A DNA stretch of 7,678 bases from Cytophagales bacterium. GTDB lineage: Bacteria; Bacteroidota; Bacteroidia; Cytophagales; Spirosomataceae. Below are positions 1 through 6,829 of the stretch, piece after piece (the first letter of the stretch is position 1; the number at the start of each line of letters is the position of its first letter). Below the pieces are notes generated by a model, which searched no databases, was not told where the DNA came from, and saw nothing but the letters and a program-made list of their open reading frames with translations. The stretch is from contig JAGWUO010000044.1 of the NCBI GenBank assembly GCA_028868395.1, positions 1-7,678 on the forward strand. Reading direction: 5' to 3'. A program made the translations under genes and the position numbers.

Positions 1-696
1 AATTTCCTGCATTATTCGCTTGATGGGATCATCTTGCAGATTTGTAACGCGGTAAACGAGTTTTTTTGTCCTTTTAAAGAGTTGTAGCTTCTCTCTTAGT
101 TTCTCCTCATCTGAGTTAAAATTAGAGCCGTGTGCCTCGCCAAAATGCGTGAAAATGCCATAGTCCGGTTTCAGCATGGTTTCGATTTTATCCATTTCCC
201 CTTTTTGGGAAATACCCGCCTCGAAAATGCCCAAATTGTGTTTCTCTTGCATCGCCCAAAGGGAGAGTGGAACACCAATTTGGGAATTAAAACTCTTCGG
301 ACTTTTAACTACTAAAAATGCATTATTACAAAGTGTGGCAAGCCATTCTTTGCAGATGGTTTTACCATTCGAGCCAGTGATGCCGATAACAGGATATTGA
401 AATTGTTCCCGGTGTTGTTGGGCGATTGATTGTAAGGTGGCAATGCTGTTTTCAACAACGTAAATATTGGTTTGCTCCCATTGGGAAGCCTTTTCAGCGA
501 TAGGGCCATGCCAAGCTGATTCTTCAACAATAAATTCGCGTACGCCTTTATGATAGAGCGATTCCACATATTGATGCCCATCATGGTTTAGCCCGTTTAC
601 TGCAAAAAAAGCGGTTTTAGTAGGCTCATAAATTTGGCGACTATCTAAACTTAAGAAGCTGGCACGAAGATGGGCAGGGTTTTTATGCTGAATCAT
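1..696 (-). CDS. murF: MurF-type ligase, N-terminal part, probably a MurF-alanine racemase fusion (partial)
   Basis: This is the first 232 codons of a Mur ligase; the rest lies beyond the left edge. MurF adds D-Ala-D-Ala to UDP-MurNAc-tripeptide in the cytoplasm, using ATP, in the last soluble step of peptidoglycan precursor synthesis. Seen in the sequence: a MurF N-terminal substrate-domain signature (SLDSR at 16-20, FFAVNG at 30-35, DGH at 39-41), the ATP-binding P-loop GITGSNGKT (105-113), SPKSFNSQIGVPLSLW (132-147), EAGISQKGEMD (159-169) and GEAHG (186-190). The SPKSFNSQ and AGISQ blocks are, from memory, characteristic of the Bacteroidota proteins in which MurF is fused to a C-terminal alanine racemase (Alr). 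The racemase half is not visible, so the fusion is inferred. The ATG at 696 is the only available start, because an in-frame TAG lies at 718-720. This leaves about 17 residues before DSR, which seems short for the family. The gene lies 87 bases after pgk and has no clear promoter of its own. Confidence 0.9.
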   Translation of the reverse strand, partial: MIQHKNPAHLRASFLSLDSRQIYEPTKTAFFAVNGLNHDGHQYVESLYHKGVREFIVEESAWHGPIAEKASQWEQTNIYVVENSIATLQSIAQQHREQFQYPVIGITGSNGKTICKEWLATLCNNAFLVVKSPKSFNSQIGVPLSLWAMQEKHNLGIFEAGISQKGEMDKIETMLKPDYGIFTHFGEAHGSNFNSDEEKLREKLQLFKRTKKLVYRVTNLQDDPIKRIMQEI

Positions 697-718
697 GAAA
701 AGGCAAGGGTCAAAGTAC

Positions 719-754
719 TAAAATACAAAAAGGCGAGGAATGTTTCCTCGCCTT
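719..754 (-). terminator. Rho-independent terminator of pgk
   Basis: A perfect 11-bp stem (AAGGCGAGGAA, 730-740, with TTCCTCGCCTT, 744-754) has a 3-base loop at 741-743. Read on the minus strand it is followed by a T-rich run, TTTTGTATTT. It lies 30 bases past the pgk stop codon and before the MurF start at 696. Transcription of pgk should therefore mostly end here, and the ligase gene needs either read-through or a promoter in the roughly 20 bases that remain. Confidence 0.85.
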
Positions 755-783
755 CTACAATTTTATCTGAATTTTGGGAGATA

Positions 784-1974
784 TTAAGCTTCTAGTGCTG
801 CTACACCCGGTAATGTTTTACCTTCCATATATTCTAGTAATGCGCCACCTCCAGTTGAAACGTAGCTTACGCGATCTCCATAGCCTGCGTTATTGACGGC
901 AGAAGCGGAATCGCCACCTCCAATAAGAGAGAATGCTCCATTTTCTTCTGTCGCTTTTACAACAGCGTCTGCGATAGCGTTAGTTCCAATCGCGAAATTT
1001 GAGAATTCAAATACACCCATTGGACCATTCCAAAGGATTGTTTTTGATTTTGCGATCGTTTCTTGGAATAGGGCAACCGATTTAGGACCAATGTCTAAAC
1101 CTTCCCAGCCGTCAGGAATCTCTCCGCGTTCCACGGTTTGGCGGTTAGCGTTATTATTGAAATCATCTGCACAAACATTATCTAATGGCATAATTAAGTT
1201 TACACCCTTCGCTTTCGCCTTTTCAATCAATTCTTTCGCTAATTCTACTTTATCTGGCTCAGAGATTGATTTTCCGATCTTTCCGCCTTCTGCTAAAGAG
1301 AACGTATACGTCATTCCACCTCCGATAATCAAATTATCTACTTTATCTAACAGACGTTCGATGATCAAGATTTTATCCGAAATTTTAGATCCGCCCATAA
1401 TTGCTGTAAATGGACGCTCAGCGTATTCAAGGATTTTTTGTGCGTTATCTAATTCCGCTTGCATCACGTAGCCACTCACTTTATCAGTGAAGAATTGTCC
1501 GATGACAGCAGTAGAAGCGTGTGCACGGTGAGCCGTTCCGAAAGCATCATTTACCCAAACATTACCCAAACGAGCCAGTTTTTTGGCAAAATCAACATCA
1601 CCTTTTTCCTCTTCTTTGTAGAAACGCAGGTTTTCTAGAAGCAAGATTTCACCTGCTTGTAAATCGTTCGCTAATTCAACAGCCTCGTCCGAGATGCAAT
1701 CAGAAGCAAACTTCACTTTCACGCCAAAAACCAATGACAAAGGTGTCACTAAGTGTTTTAACGAATATTTTTCAGTAGGACCATCCTTCGGACGACCTAA
1801 GTGAGACATTAACACAACCGATCCACCGTCTTTCAAAATCTTTTGAATCGTAGGAATCGTCGCCTTGATTCGGGTATCATCTGTAATTTCGAAACGCTCA
1901 TTTAATGGAACGTTGAAATCAACACGTACTAGCGCTTTTTTACCAGCAAAATTGAAATTAGCAACAGTTTGCAT
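784..1974 (-). CDS. pgk: Phosphoglycerate kinase
   Basis: This cytoplasmic enzyme of glycolysis and gluconeogenesis transfers phosphate from 1,3-bisphosphoglycerate to ADP. The 396-residue protein is complete and of normal length. Seen: the substrate-binding signature RVDFNVP (17-23), SHLGRP (57-62), LLENLRF (112-118), the hinge-region GGSK (194-197), GGG (218-220), WNGPMGVFE (315-323), the nucleotide-loop GGGDS (352-356) and STGGGA (373-378). The ATG at 1974 is chosen because it places the conserved N-terminal strand directly after a short leader, [20 protein letters not shown]. The frame stays open upstream to 2127, but that stretch is not PGK-like and overlaps the promoter and the divergent gene. 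The start is preceded by A-rich sequence (AAACAAAAAT) with no Shine-Dalgarno site, as is usual in Bacteroidota. A promoter lies about 50 bases upstream and a strong terminator follows, so it is probably a single-gene transcript. Confidence 0.97.
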   Translation of the reverse strand: MQTVANFNFAGKKALVRVDFNVPLNERFEITDDTRIKATIPTIQKILKDGGSVVLMSHLGRPKDGPTEKYSLKHLVTPLSLVFGVKVKFASDCISDEAVELANDLQAGEILLLENLRFYKEEEKGDVDFAKKLARLGNVWVNDAFGTAHRAHASTAVIGQFFTDKVSGYVMQAELDNAQKILEYAERPFTAIMGGSKISDKILIIERLLDKVDNLIIGGGMTYTFSLAEGGKIGKSISEPDKVELAKELIEKAKAKGVNLIMPLDNVCADDFNNNANRQTVERGEIPDGWEGLDIGPKSVALFQETIAKSKTILWNGPMGVFEFSNFAIGTNAIADAVVKATEENGAFSLIGGGDSASAVNNAGYGDRVSYVSTGGGALLEYMEGKTLPGVAALEA

Positions 1975-2022
1975 ATTTTTGTTTTGATTTATGAATAAAA
2001 GGATATTCCCCAAAAAGGTAGA

Positions 2023-2053
2023 CAAAGATAAACAATAATGCCGAATGATCGAA
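2023..2053 (-). promoter_or_regulatory. Predicted pgk promoter, Bacteroidota type
   Basis: On the minus strand TATCTTTG (2030 down to 2023) matches the Bacteroidota -7 consensus TAnnTTTG exactly. At the expected -33 position, 20 bases further upstream (2053-2051), the triplet is TTC, one mismatch from TTG. The predicted leader is about 40 bases long. The upstream half of the promoter lies inside the first codons of the divergent nuclease gene. The -7 match is seen directly; activity is inferred. Confidence 0.6.
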
Positions 2054-3648
2054 AAAATGAGATAGAATTGTCTGCAACCTATTATTGGGATCATTTCAGC
2101 TATATTCTGCGCTATATCGACCGGCATTATCTTCCCCTTTTACAACAACAAGAAATAGCATTTTTAAAAGATTTTTCTGAACTTCCTTTCTCTGCACAAT
2201 GCCTTTATTTGCGTTTGGCATCGCGTCGTTCGGCCTGTTTTCGGATGGAGAAACTGACCTATCCAGAAATCGGGGATTTAGCGACTCCGCTTCGTGTTTT
2301 GCGTGCTTCTTGTTTTCTTTCTGATGTTTCTGATGGGGTAGAGTCGATATTTACGAAACAGGAATGTGTTGCTTTGGCCAAAAAACAAGGCATCAAAATC
2401 CCTGCATCAGCCTCTAAAGAAGAGGTTTCGGCACTCGTTTCTTCAGCTGATTTAATCGCTGCGTATTCTTCAGGAGTGGTAGCGCCCCTTCGCGTGGAGG
2501 TATTTGCTTTTCTTCAATTCTTGTTTTTTGGGACAAGATCGCGTGATTTAACGGATTTCGTGGTGCGCGATTTAGGGCATCGAGCGTTCGTCGAAGTGCA
2601 AGAGGAGGACTTGAAACCTTATTTTCAGACTCGAGAAGAGGCCGAACAAAAGTGGGCTATTTCGATGTGGCGGGAATGGTTCTACACCACGTCCGTAAGT
2701 GCAGACGAGATATTGGCCTCTTGGCGTGTGCATTTGTTGCCATTGGCTTCTTCTTTGCTAGAGCCATCGATTCGCGCTTTCGAAAAAACCTGTTACGCTT
2801 TAGGTCGTTTGTTAGAGCGAGAAAAGGCCTATTTGGAGGCTTTGGAAGTATATGAGGTTTCCTTAACGGGAGCCTCTTTGGAGCGGCGCGTTCGAGTATT
2901 GCAGAAAATGGGGGAGTTAGAGGAAGCCATTGCTTGGGCTCGTGTGGGATTAGAGTTGTGTGTGTCTCCCACGGAGATTCATTTTTTCGAAGACTTTTTG
3001 GCCAAACAAGCTTCTAAAAAATCAATCAAGCAAGTAACTGCTTCGCTGAAACAAGCCGAATTAATTGAAATATCGCCGGAATACATCGGTCAAGTGGAAG
3101 CTGGAGTAGTGGCTTATTTCCAGGAGCAAGGCTATTATGCGGCTTTCACGGAGAATCAAATTTGGCGTAATTTTCTCGGTCTTTTTGCCTGGGATTTGAT
3201 TTTTGCGGACCGCAAAGAAGGTTTTCACCATCCCTTTCAATGGGCACCTAGCCACTACGGAAAGGAGAGTTTTGCGGGGGATTTGCCATTGCATTTATTG
3301 GAAGATCGCGTTGCTTTACTGGGTGTGTTGCGCGCACGTGCAGAGGCAAACCAAGGTGCGATGAATCCCTTGGTCGATTGGTATTCCCTCGATTTCGAAT
3401 TGATGGAACGGTTTTTACAAGTGATGCCGCCTGCTGGTTTAGCGGCCATTTGTCAATACTTATGGGAACATTTAGCCACGCATGTCAAGGGATTCCCTGA
3501 TTTATTTATCCAAAAAGGCGATGAATTTGCCTTCGTCGAAGTGAAGTCTCCCAATGACCATTTATCCGCTATTCAGCATTTTTGGCACGATTTTATGAGA
3601 AGAAATGGGGTGATGGTGAGATTGGTACGTTTAAAGTATAAAGCATAA
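2038..3648 (+). CDS. fan1: FAN1-like structure-specific nuclease with VRR-NUC domain
   Basis: This 536-residue protein has the architecture of bacterial FAN1 (Pseudomonas type, about 560 residues). FAN1 is a 5'-flap endo/exonuclease of the PD-(D/E)xK fold that acts in repair of DNA interstrand crosslinks. Domains seen: an N-terminal winged-helix-like FAN1 region (about 15-95; [38 protein letters not shown]); a SAP-like helical stretch (about 105-137; [15 protein letters not shown]); a TPR-like helical region (about 245-320); and the C-terminal VRR-NUC nuclease domain (about 365-530). All four predicted catalytic residues are present: E372 (before the family block [11 protein letters not shown]), D488 (GFPDLF), E501 and K503 (EVK), followed by [11 protein letters not shown]. 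The ATG at 2038 follows an A-rich stretch, and the conserved N-terminal domain begins soon after it. The last four codons and the stop lie inside a heptad repeat. No partner repair gene is adjacent. Family assignment is confident; the crosslink-repair role in this organism is inferred. Confidence 0.88.
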   Translation: MPNDRKNEIELSATYYWDHFSYILRYIDRHYLPLLQQQEIAFLKDFSELPFSAQCLYLRLASRRSACFRMEKLTYPEIGDLATPLRVLRASCFLSDVSDGVESIFTKQECVALAKKQGIKIPASASKEEVSALVSSADLIAAYSSGVVAPLRVEVFAFLQFLFFGTRSRDLTDFVVRDLGHRAFVEVQEEDLKPYFQTREEAEQKWAISMWREWFYTTSVSADEILASWRVHLLPLASSLLEPSIRAFEKTCYALGRLLEREKAYLEALEVYEVSLTGASLERRVRVLQKMGELEEAIAWARVGLELCVSPTEIHFFEDFLAKQASKKSIKQVTASLKQAELIEISPEYIGQVEAGVVAYFQEQGYYAAFTENQIWRNFLGLFAWDLIFADRKEGFHHPFQWAPSHYGKESFAGDLPLHLLEDRVALLGVLRARAEANQGAMNPLVDWYSLDFELMERFLQVMPPAGLAAICQYLWEHLATHVKGFPDLFIQKGDEFAFVEVKSPNDHLSAIQHFWHDFMRRNGVMVRLVRLKYKA

Positions 3649-3659
3649 AGAATAAAGTA
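3632..3659 (+). repeat. Tandem heptad TAAAGNA x4 across the nuclease stop codon
   Basis: Four contiguous 7-base units, TAAAGTA, TAAAGCA, TAAAGAA and TAAAGTA, differ only at the sixth base. The first two lie within the nuclease gene and encode its final residues, and the third supplies its TAA stop at 3646-3648. The array then grades into the related TAGAG-rich repeat that follows. Confidence 0.8.
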
Positions 3660-3752
3660 GATTAGAGAATATAGAGTAGAGATGGGTGATGGTTTTGTAA
3701 TGCAGCCACTTTTTTGGTTATCTCTTCTCTATGCTCTATTCTCTCTACTCTA
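3660..3752. repeat. Imperfect inverted repeat of TAGAG-type heptads around a 36-base core
   Basis: The left arm (3660-3683) is purine-rich, with TAGAGAA and TAGAGAT units. The right arm (3720-3752) is pyrimidine-rich; its reverse complement reads as the heptads TAGAGTA, GAGAGAA, TAGAGCA and TAGAGAA, then GAGAT. The arms end in AGAGAT and ATCTCT directly against a 36-base core (3684-3719) with no repeat character. RNA from either strand could form a long, interrupted hairpin. There is no T-run or coding potential, and function is unknown. It occupies the gap between the nuclease gene and hpf. Confidence 0.65.
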
Positions 3753-3784
3753 GATTTTATTTGGGCTCTGCCCAAATAAAATCT
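3752..3784. repeat. Perfect 15-bp inverted repeat with 3-base loop
   Basis: AGATTTTATTTGGGC (3752-3766) and its exact reverse complement GCCCAAATAAAATCT (3770-3784) flank the loop TCT. The stem is strong, but neither side is followed by a T-run, so it is not a canonical terminator. It starts where the heptad inverted repeat ends and stops 9 bases before the hpf -33 element. It could still act as an mRNA 3' end for the nuclease gene or be a dispersed palindromic element; the sequence alone does not decide. Confidence 0.8.
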
Positions 3785-3793
3785 GTTAAAAAC

Positions 3794-3824
3794 TTGACAT
3801 CCTTTCAAAAATACAATACGTTTA
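3794..3824 (+). promoter_or_regulatory. Predicted hpf promoter
   Basis: TTGACA (3794-3799) is followed after 17 bases by TACGTTTA (3817-3824). Read as a Bacteroidota promoter this is TTG, 20 bases, then TAnnTTTA, one mismatch from TAnnTTTG; the upstream box also equals the general sigma-70 -35 consensus. Transcription would begin near 3830, giving a leader of about 75 bases before the ATG at 3904. Confidence 0.6.
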
Positions 3825-3903
3825 TATCGAATCTAAAACGTTCTTTTTTCTGTCAGCTTTGCTAAGATTCCCAAAGCGTGTTTCACCATTAAATTTTAAG
3901 CTT

Positions 3904-4245
3904 ATGAAAGTGCAAGTTCACGCGATCCACTTTACTGCGGACCGCAAATTGGTAGAAAGCATTCAAGAAAAGTTAAACAAGTTAGATACCTTTTATGACC
4001 GAATAACCGGAGGTGAGGTGTTCCTGAAAGTGGCGACAAGTCTAGGAAAGGTAAAAGAGAAAATGTTAGAAATTAAGATCACGGTCCCTGGGGCGGTGTT
4101 ATTTGTCAAAGAAACAGCGAAATCATTTGAAGAGGCATTAGACCTAGCGTTAAATGCAATCGCAGAGCAGATTAAGCGATTTAAATCGAAAAACAATTCC
4201 GTAAAGGCGCTTCGAGCAGAAGATTTGGAGAGCGAGGAATTTTAA
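3904..4245 (+). CDS. hpf: Ribosome hibernation promoting factor, short HPF/RaiA family
   Basis: This 113-residue protein belongs to the sigma-54 modulation/S30EA family. Such proteins bind the small ribosomal subunit in the decoding region during slow growth and keep ribosomes inactive but protected. Seen: the N-terminal strand MKVQVHAIHFTADRKLVESI, then KLDTFYDRITGGEVFL (26-41), a central strand block EIKITVPGAVLFVKE and the helix FEEALDLALNAIAEQIKRFK. A short charged tail ending in EDLESEEF follows. The length fits the short form, without the C-terminal dimerisation domain of long HPF. The ATG at 3904 is preferred; the frame extends upstream to a TTG at 3859, but the added residues are not conserved in type and follow the predicted promoter directly. 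It is a single gene with its own promoter and terminator. The name raiA is equally usable for this family. Confidence 0.92.
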   Translation: MKVQVHAIHFTADRKLVESIQEKLNKLDTFYDRITGGEVFLKVATSLGKVKEKMLEIKITVPGAVLFVKETAKSFEEALDLALNAIAEQIKRFKSKNNSVKALRAEDLESEEF

Positions 4246-4264
4246 AAAAATAAAGCTCTAAACT

Positions 4265-4293
4265 AAAAAAGGCGACCGAAGGTCGCCTTTTTT
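4265..4293. terminator. Bidirectional terminator between hpf and metK
   Basis: A perfect 13-bp stem (AAAAAAGGCGACC, 4265-4277, with GGTCGCCTTTTTT, 4281-4293) has a GAA loop closed by a C-G pair. The stem ends in six T residues on each strand, so it can terminate both convergent genes. It lies 19 bases after the hpf stop and 19 bases after the metK stop. Confidence 0.93.
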
Positions 4294-4312
4294 CATATCC
4301 GGGTAATCGAGA

Positions 4313-5569
4313 TTAGATTCCGAAAGCCGTTTTCACCGCATCTACGTAGTCTAATTTCTCCCAAGTGAATAATTCCACTTCTTTGCTTACTTTTTGGCCG
4401 TTAGGACCCGTGAATTCTTTCTTCACGATCTCATTCTTACGTCCCATGTGACCATAAGCCGCTGTTTCAGAGTAAATCGGGTTGCGTAATTTCAAACGTT
4501 GCTCGATGAAGTAAGGACGCATATCGAAGATAGCCTCTACTTTACGTGCGATTTCGCCGTCTGTTAAGTTTACTTTGGCAGTACCATATGTATCAATGAA
4601 TAAACCACAAGGTTTAGCTACACCGATCGCATAAGAAACTTGCACTAATACTTGGTCACATAAACCTGCTGCTACTAAGTTTTTCGCGATGTGACGCGTT
4701 GCATAGGCAGCTGAACGGTCTACTTTGGAAGGATCTTTACCAGAGAAAGCACCACCACCGTGAGCTCCTTTTCCACCGTAGGTATCAACGATAATCTTAC
4801 GACCCGTTAAACCCGTATCTCCGTGTGGACCACCGATCACGAATTTACCCGTTGGGTTAATGTGGTAAGTGATCGCATCATTGAATAATGCTTGCAATTC
4901 AGGCTTTAATTTAGCCTTCACGCGAGGGATAACGATCTCAACGATTTCCTTGTTGATTTTCGCTAACATCTCTGCTTCTGAGGCGAAATCATCGTGCTGA
5001 GTAGAAACAACGATCGTGTCGATGCGTTGTGGAACGTGATTATCACTATATTCGATCGTTACCTGAGATTTTGCATCTGGACGAAGGTATCCGATTAACG
5101 ATGGCTCGTTATTGCGGATATACGAAAGTTCTTGTAAGATTTTGTGAGCTAAGTCTAAGGCCAAAGGCATGTAGTTGTCCGTTTCTTTGGTAGCGAAACC
5201 GAACATCATTCCTTGGTCACCTGCGCCTTGCTCTTCTGGGTTCTTGCGATCCACTCCTTGGTTGATATCCGCTGATTGCTCGTGAATCGCAGATAAAATA
5301 CCGCAAGAGTTCGCCTCAAACATATATTCTGACTTCGTGTAACCAATCTTGCGAATCACTTCACGTGTGATGGCTTGCACGTCTAAATACGTCGTTGTGT
5401 TCACCTCACCCGCTAAAACGACTTGACCTGTGGTTACAAGCGTTTCGCAAGCTACTTTAGAAGTGGGGTCAAAGGCCATAAAATGGTCAATTAACGCATC
5501 AGAGATTTGATCAGCTACTTTATCTGGGTGTCCTTCAGAAACCGACTCAGAGGTGAATAGATAAGCCAT
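4313..5569 (-). CDS. metK: S-adenosylmethionine synthetase (methionine adenosyltransferase)
   Basis: This cytoplasmic enzyme makes S-adenosylmethionine from methionine and ATP, releasing phosphate and diphosphate. The 418-residue protein is complete and somewhat longer than the 384-residue E. coli enzyme. Seen: SEGHPDK (11-17, with the catalytic histidine H14), the methionine-loop signature [12 protein letters not shown] (115-126), [13 protein letters not shown] (246-258), the glycine-rich P-loop-like GGGAFSGKD (271-279) and [11 protein letters not shown] (279-289). The ATG at 5569 gives the standard [17 protein letters not shown] start. The predicted leader is only about 30 bases, too short for a SAM riboswitch, and none is seen. 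The crtY stop is 75 bases upstream on the same strand, so read-through from lipA-crtY is possible, but metK has its own well-formed promoter. LipA, encoded nearby, is a consumer of its product. Confidence 0.98.
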   Translation of the reverse strand: MAYLFTSESVSEGHPDKVADQISDALIDHFMAFDPTSKVACETLVTTGQVVLAGEVNTTTYLDVQAITREVIRKIGYTKSEYMFEANSCGILSAIHEQSADINQGVDRKNPEEQGAGDQGMMFGFATKETDNYMPLALDLAHKILQELSYIRNNEPSLIGYLRPDAKSQVTIEYSDNHVPQRIDTIVVSTQHDDFASEAEMLAKINKEIVEIVIPRVKAKLKPELQALFNDAITYHINPTGKFVIGGPHGDTGLTGRKIIVDTYGGKGAHGGGAFSGKDPSKVDRSAAYATRHIAKNLVAAGLCDQVLVQVSYAIGVAKPCGLFIDTYGTAKVNLTDGEIARKVEAIFDMRPYFIEQRLKLRNPIYSETAAYGHMGRKNEIVKKEFTGPNGQKVSKEVELFTWEKLDYVDAVKTAFGI

Positions 5570-5606
5570 GGGCGAATATTATTTGTTTTTGAGATTAAAA
5601 TCAGGG

Positions 5607-5637
5607 CAAAAATACGATTATTCCAAGGAACCCACAA
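5607..5637 (-). promoter_or_regulatory. Predicted metK promoter, Bacteroidota type
   Basis: On the minus strand, TTG (5637 down to 5635) is followed after 20 bases by TATTTTTG (5614 down to 5607), a full match to the Bacteroidota pattern of -33 TTG and -7 TAnnTTTG. Transcription would start near 5600, about 30 bases before the metK ATG. It is the best-formed promoter in the window. Confidence 0.7.
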
Positions 5638-5642
5638 GTTCC
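5621..5642. promoter_or_regulatory. Overlapping inverted repeats in the metK promoter, possible operator
   Basis: Two small inverted repeats share the GGAA at 5627-5630. One is TTCC-AA-GGAA (5621-5630), lying in the spacer between the -33 and -7 boxes. The other is GGAAC-N6-GTTCC (5627-5642), whose centre contains the -33 TTG. The arrangement would suit a dimeric regulator blocking RNA polymerase, but the arms are short and no regulator is known from this window. It might instead be a weak stem at the end of the crtY message. Confidence 0.35.
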
Positions 5643-5644
5643 AT

Positions 5645-6826
5645 TCATTTAATTTTTGACCGGTAAATAGTTTTTAAAGCGGCCTTTACAAAAGGCAAAG
5701 TGGGAACAGACCACATCAAACGAAGGTCCTCCTTCCAAGAGGTTTCTTCTTGTAAGAATTTTAATAACAGGTTAGGCTTATTATTGTAAAAAAGGCTTTC
5801 AAATACTTTAGAGCCGGCAATTTTTTGATCGACGAGGACTTGTAAGAAGACTTCATCTAGCCAAATTTTCCATGGATTAATGGGAATGACGAGCGAAGTT
5901 GAGGGGCCTTTTTCAAGTTCAGTGACGAGGGCACGGCAAAATTTCTGGGTGCGGTAAAAACTATAGCCGGTTGTGGACTTTACGAAGCCACCGCTTGTGC
6001 CTATTTTAAGGTGTTTTTGGTGTAAATTCTCCGGTTTATTCGGATTGTTACGCATGGGAATGATACCGCTTTCTTCCTCTTTTAATAGGTAATCATCCTC
6101 AGTTAGCCCATAATAAGCGAAAAGGTAGGATTTGATTTTGTCACGGTAATAATCAGGCTCTCGTAAGATTCCAGAGAAAAAAGTGTATTCAAATAAGGCT
6201 TTTCGAGGGCTAGTAGGTAGTACATACATAAACTCACATTCCTTCCCAAAGGCCACACGGAAGTCAAATAAATGAGCCGCGTCTGTTTCGAAATTGTTAA
6301 AATTACATTCGACCACCCAGCCTAAAAAATGTTGCTTGAGGTGTGTAGGATTAGCGTTATCACATGGAAATGGGCTAAAACTATCGATGATTTTTTCGGA
6401 AGCGTAAAAGGACCCCTCTGAGGTACTAACGCAAGATCCTATGCCTTGGTAGCTGATTGATTCAATTTCAGCCTGGAGATAGTGTATGTTAGGGAGCTTA
6501 CTTAATTCCGCTTCTATGTACGCAAACCACGTATTACCGTTAATCTTGCGATAAGTATACGGTTCGATCGAAATCTTCAATGACGAAGGTCTTGCGCTGT
6601 GGAAATAGAGAGAATCCCAAGATTTTTCGGCTAAAGAATCAAACTCCGAGGGCTCATCTGACCAATAACAAAAAGTTTGTTCGTTTCGAACACCCCGGTC
6701 AATGATCAAGATTCGCTTGTCTCTGAGACTACTTTGGCCTAAATAATAGGCAAAAGATAAACCAGCCATTCCCCCTCCCGCCAGGATGAAATCGTATTCT
6801 CGATAGGCTGGGCCGGGTAATTGCAT
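5645..6826 (-). CDS. crtY: Lycopene beta-cyclase, CrtY type
   Basis: This flavin-dependent cyclase forms the beta-ionone rings of carotenoids, converting lycopene through gamma-carotene to beta-carotene at the membrane. The 393-residue protein is of typical length. Seen: the N-terminal dinucleotide-binding motif AGGGMAGLSFAYYL (16-29, GxGxxG) with the acidic end of the second strand at D43, TFCYW (51-55), FLGWVVE (167-173), FMYVLPTSP (199-207), LFEYTFFS (211-218), SGIIPM (253-258), IGTSGGFVKSTTGYSF (275-290) and a C-terminal NKPNLLLKFLQEET block (349-362). E213 in LFEYT probably matches the catalytic glutamate of the plant FLEET motif (inference). The ATG at 6826 lies 3 bases after the lipA stop, so the two genes are probably co-transcribed and may be translationally coupled. 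No other carotenoid gene is present here. Sampled stretches look somewhat more AT-rich than lipA and metK. Confidence 0.93.
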   Translation of the reverse strand: MQLPGPAYREYDFILAGGGMAGLSFAYYLGQSSLRDKRILIIDRGVRNEQTFCYWSDEPSEFDSLAEKSWDSLYFHSARPSSLKISIEPYTYRKINGNTWFAYIEAELSKLPNIHYLQAEIESISYQGIGSCVSTSEGSFYASEKIIDSFSPFPCDNANPTHLKQHFLGWVVECNFNNFETDAAHLFDFRVAFGKECEFMYVLPTSPRKALFEYTFFSGILREPDYYRDKIKSYLFAYYGLTEDDYLLKEEESGIIPMRNNPNKPENLHQKHLKIGTSGGFVKSTTGYSFYRTQKFCRALVTELEKGPSTSLVIPINPWKIWLDEVFLQVLVDQKIAGSKVFESLFYNNKPNLLLKFLQEETSWKEDLRLMWSVPTLPFVKAALKTIYRSKIK

Positions 6827-6829
6827 AAA

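Noticed and set aside
312..584. 90-codon minus-strand open frame inside the MurF region
   Set aside because: It lies in a different frame of the same strand from the MurF sequence, which carries all the conserved motifs.
893..1471. 192-codon open frame on the plus strand inside pgk
   Set aside because: It is antisense to a highly conserved gene and shows no recognisable domain; it is a codon-bias shadow.
1975..2127. N-terminal extension of pgk to an upstream start at 2127
   Set aside because: The extra 51 residues are not PGK-like, overlap the pgk promoter and run into the divergent nuclease gene. The family N-terminus begins at the ATG at 1974.
2038..3648. Phage-type or defence-island VRR-NUC nuclease
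   Set aside because: The protein has the full multi-domain FAN1 architecture, and the neighbours are housekeeping genes rather than phage or defence genes.
3632..3752. CRISPR-like array
   Set aside because: The repeat units are 7 bases and contiguous or degenerate, with no regular spacers and no cas genes nearby.
3859..3903. Upstream TTG start for hpf
   Set aside because: The 15 added residues do not resemble the family, and the ATG at 3904 gives the usual N-terminal strand.
5570..5644. SAM riboswitch upstream of metK
   Set aside because: The predicted leader is about 30 bases, and no known SAM-aptamer arrangement of helices can be drawn in the 75-base gap.
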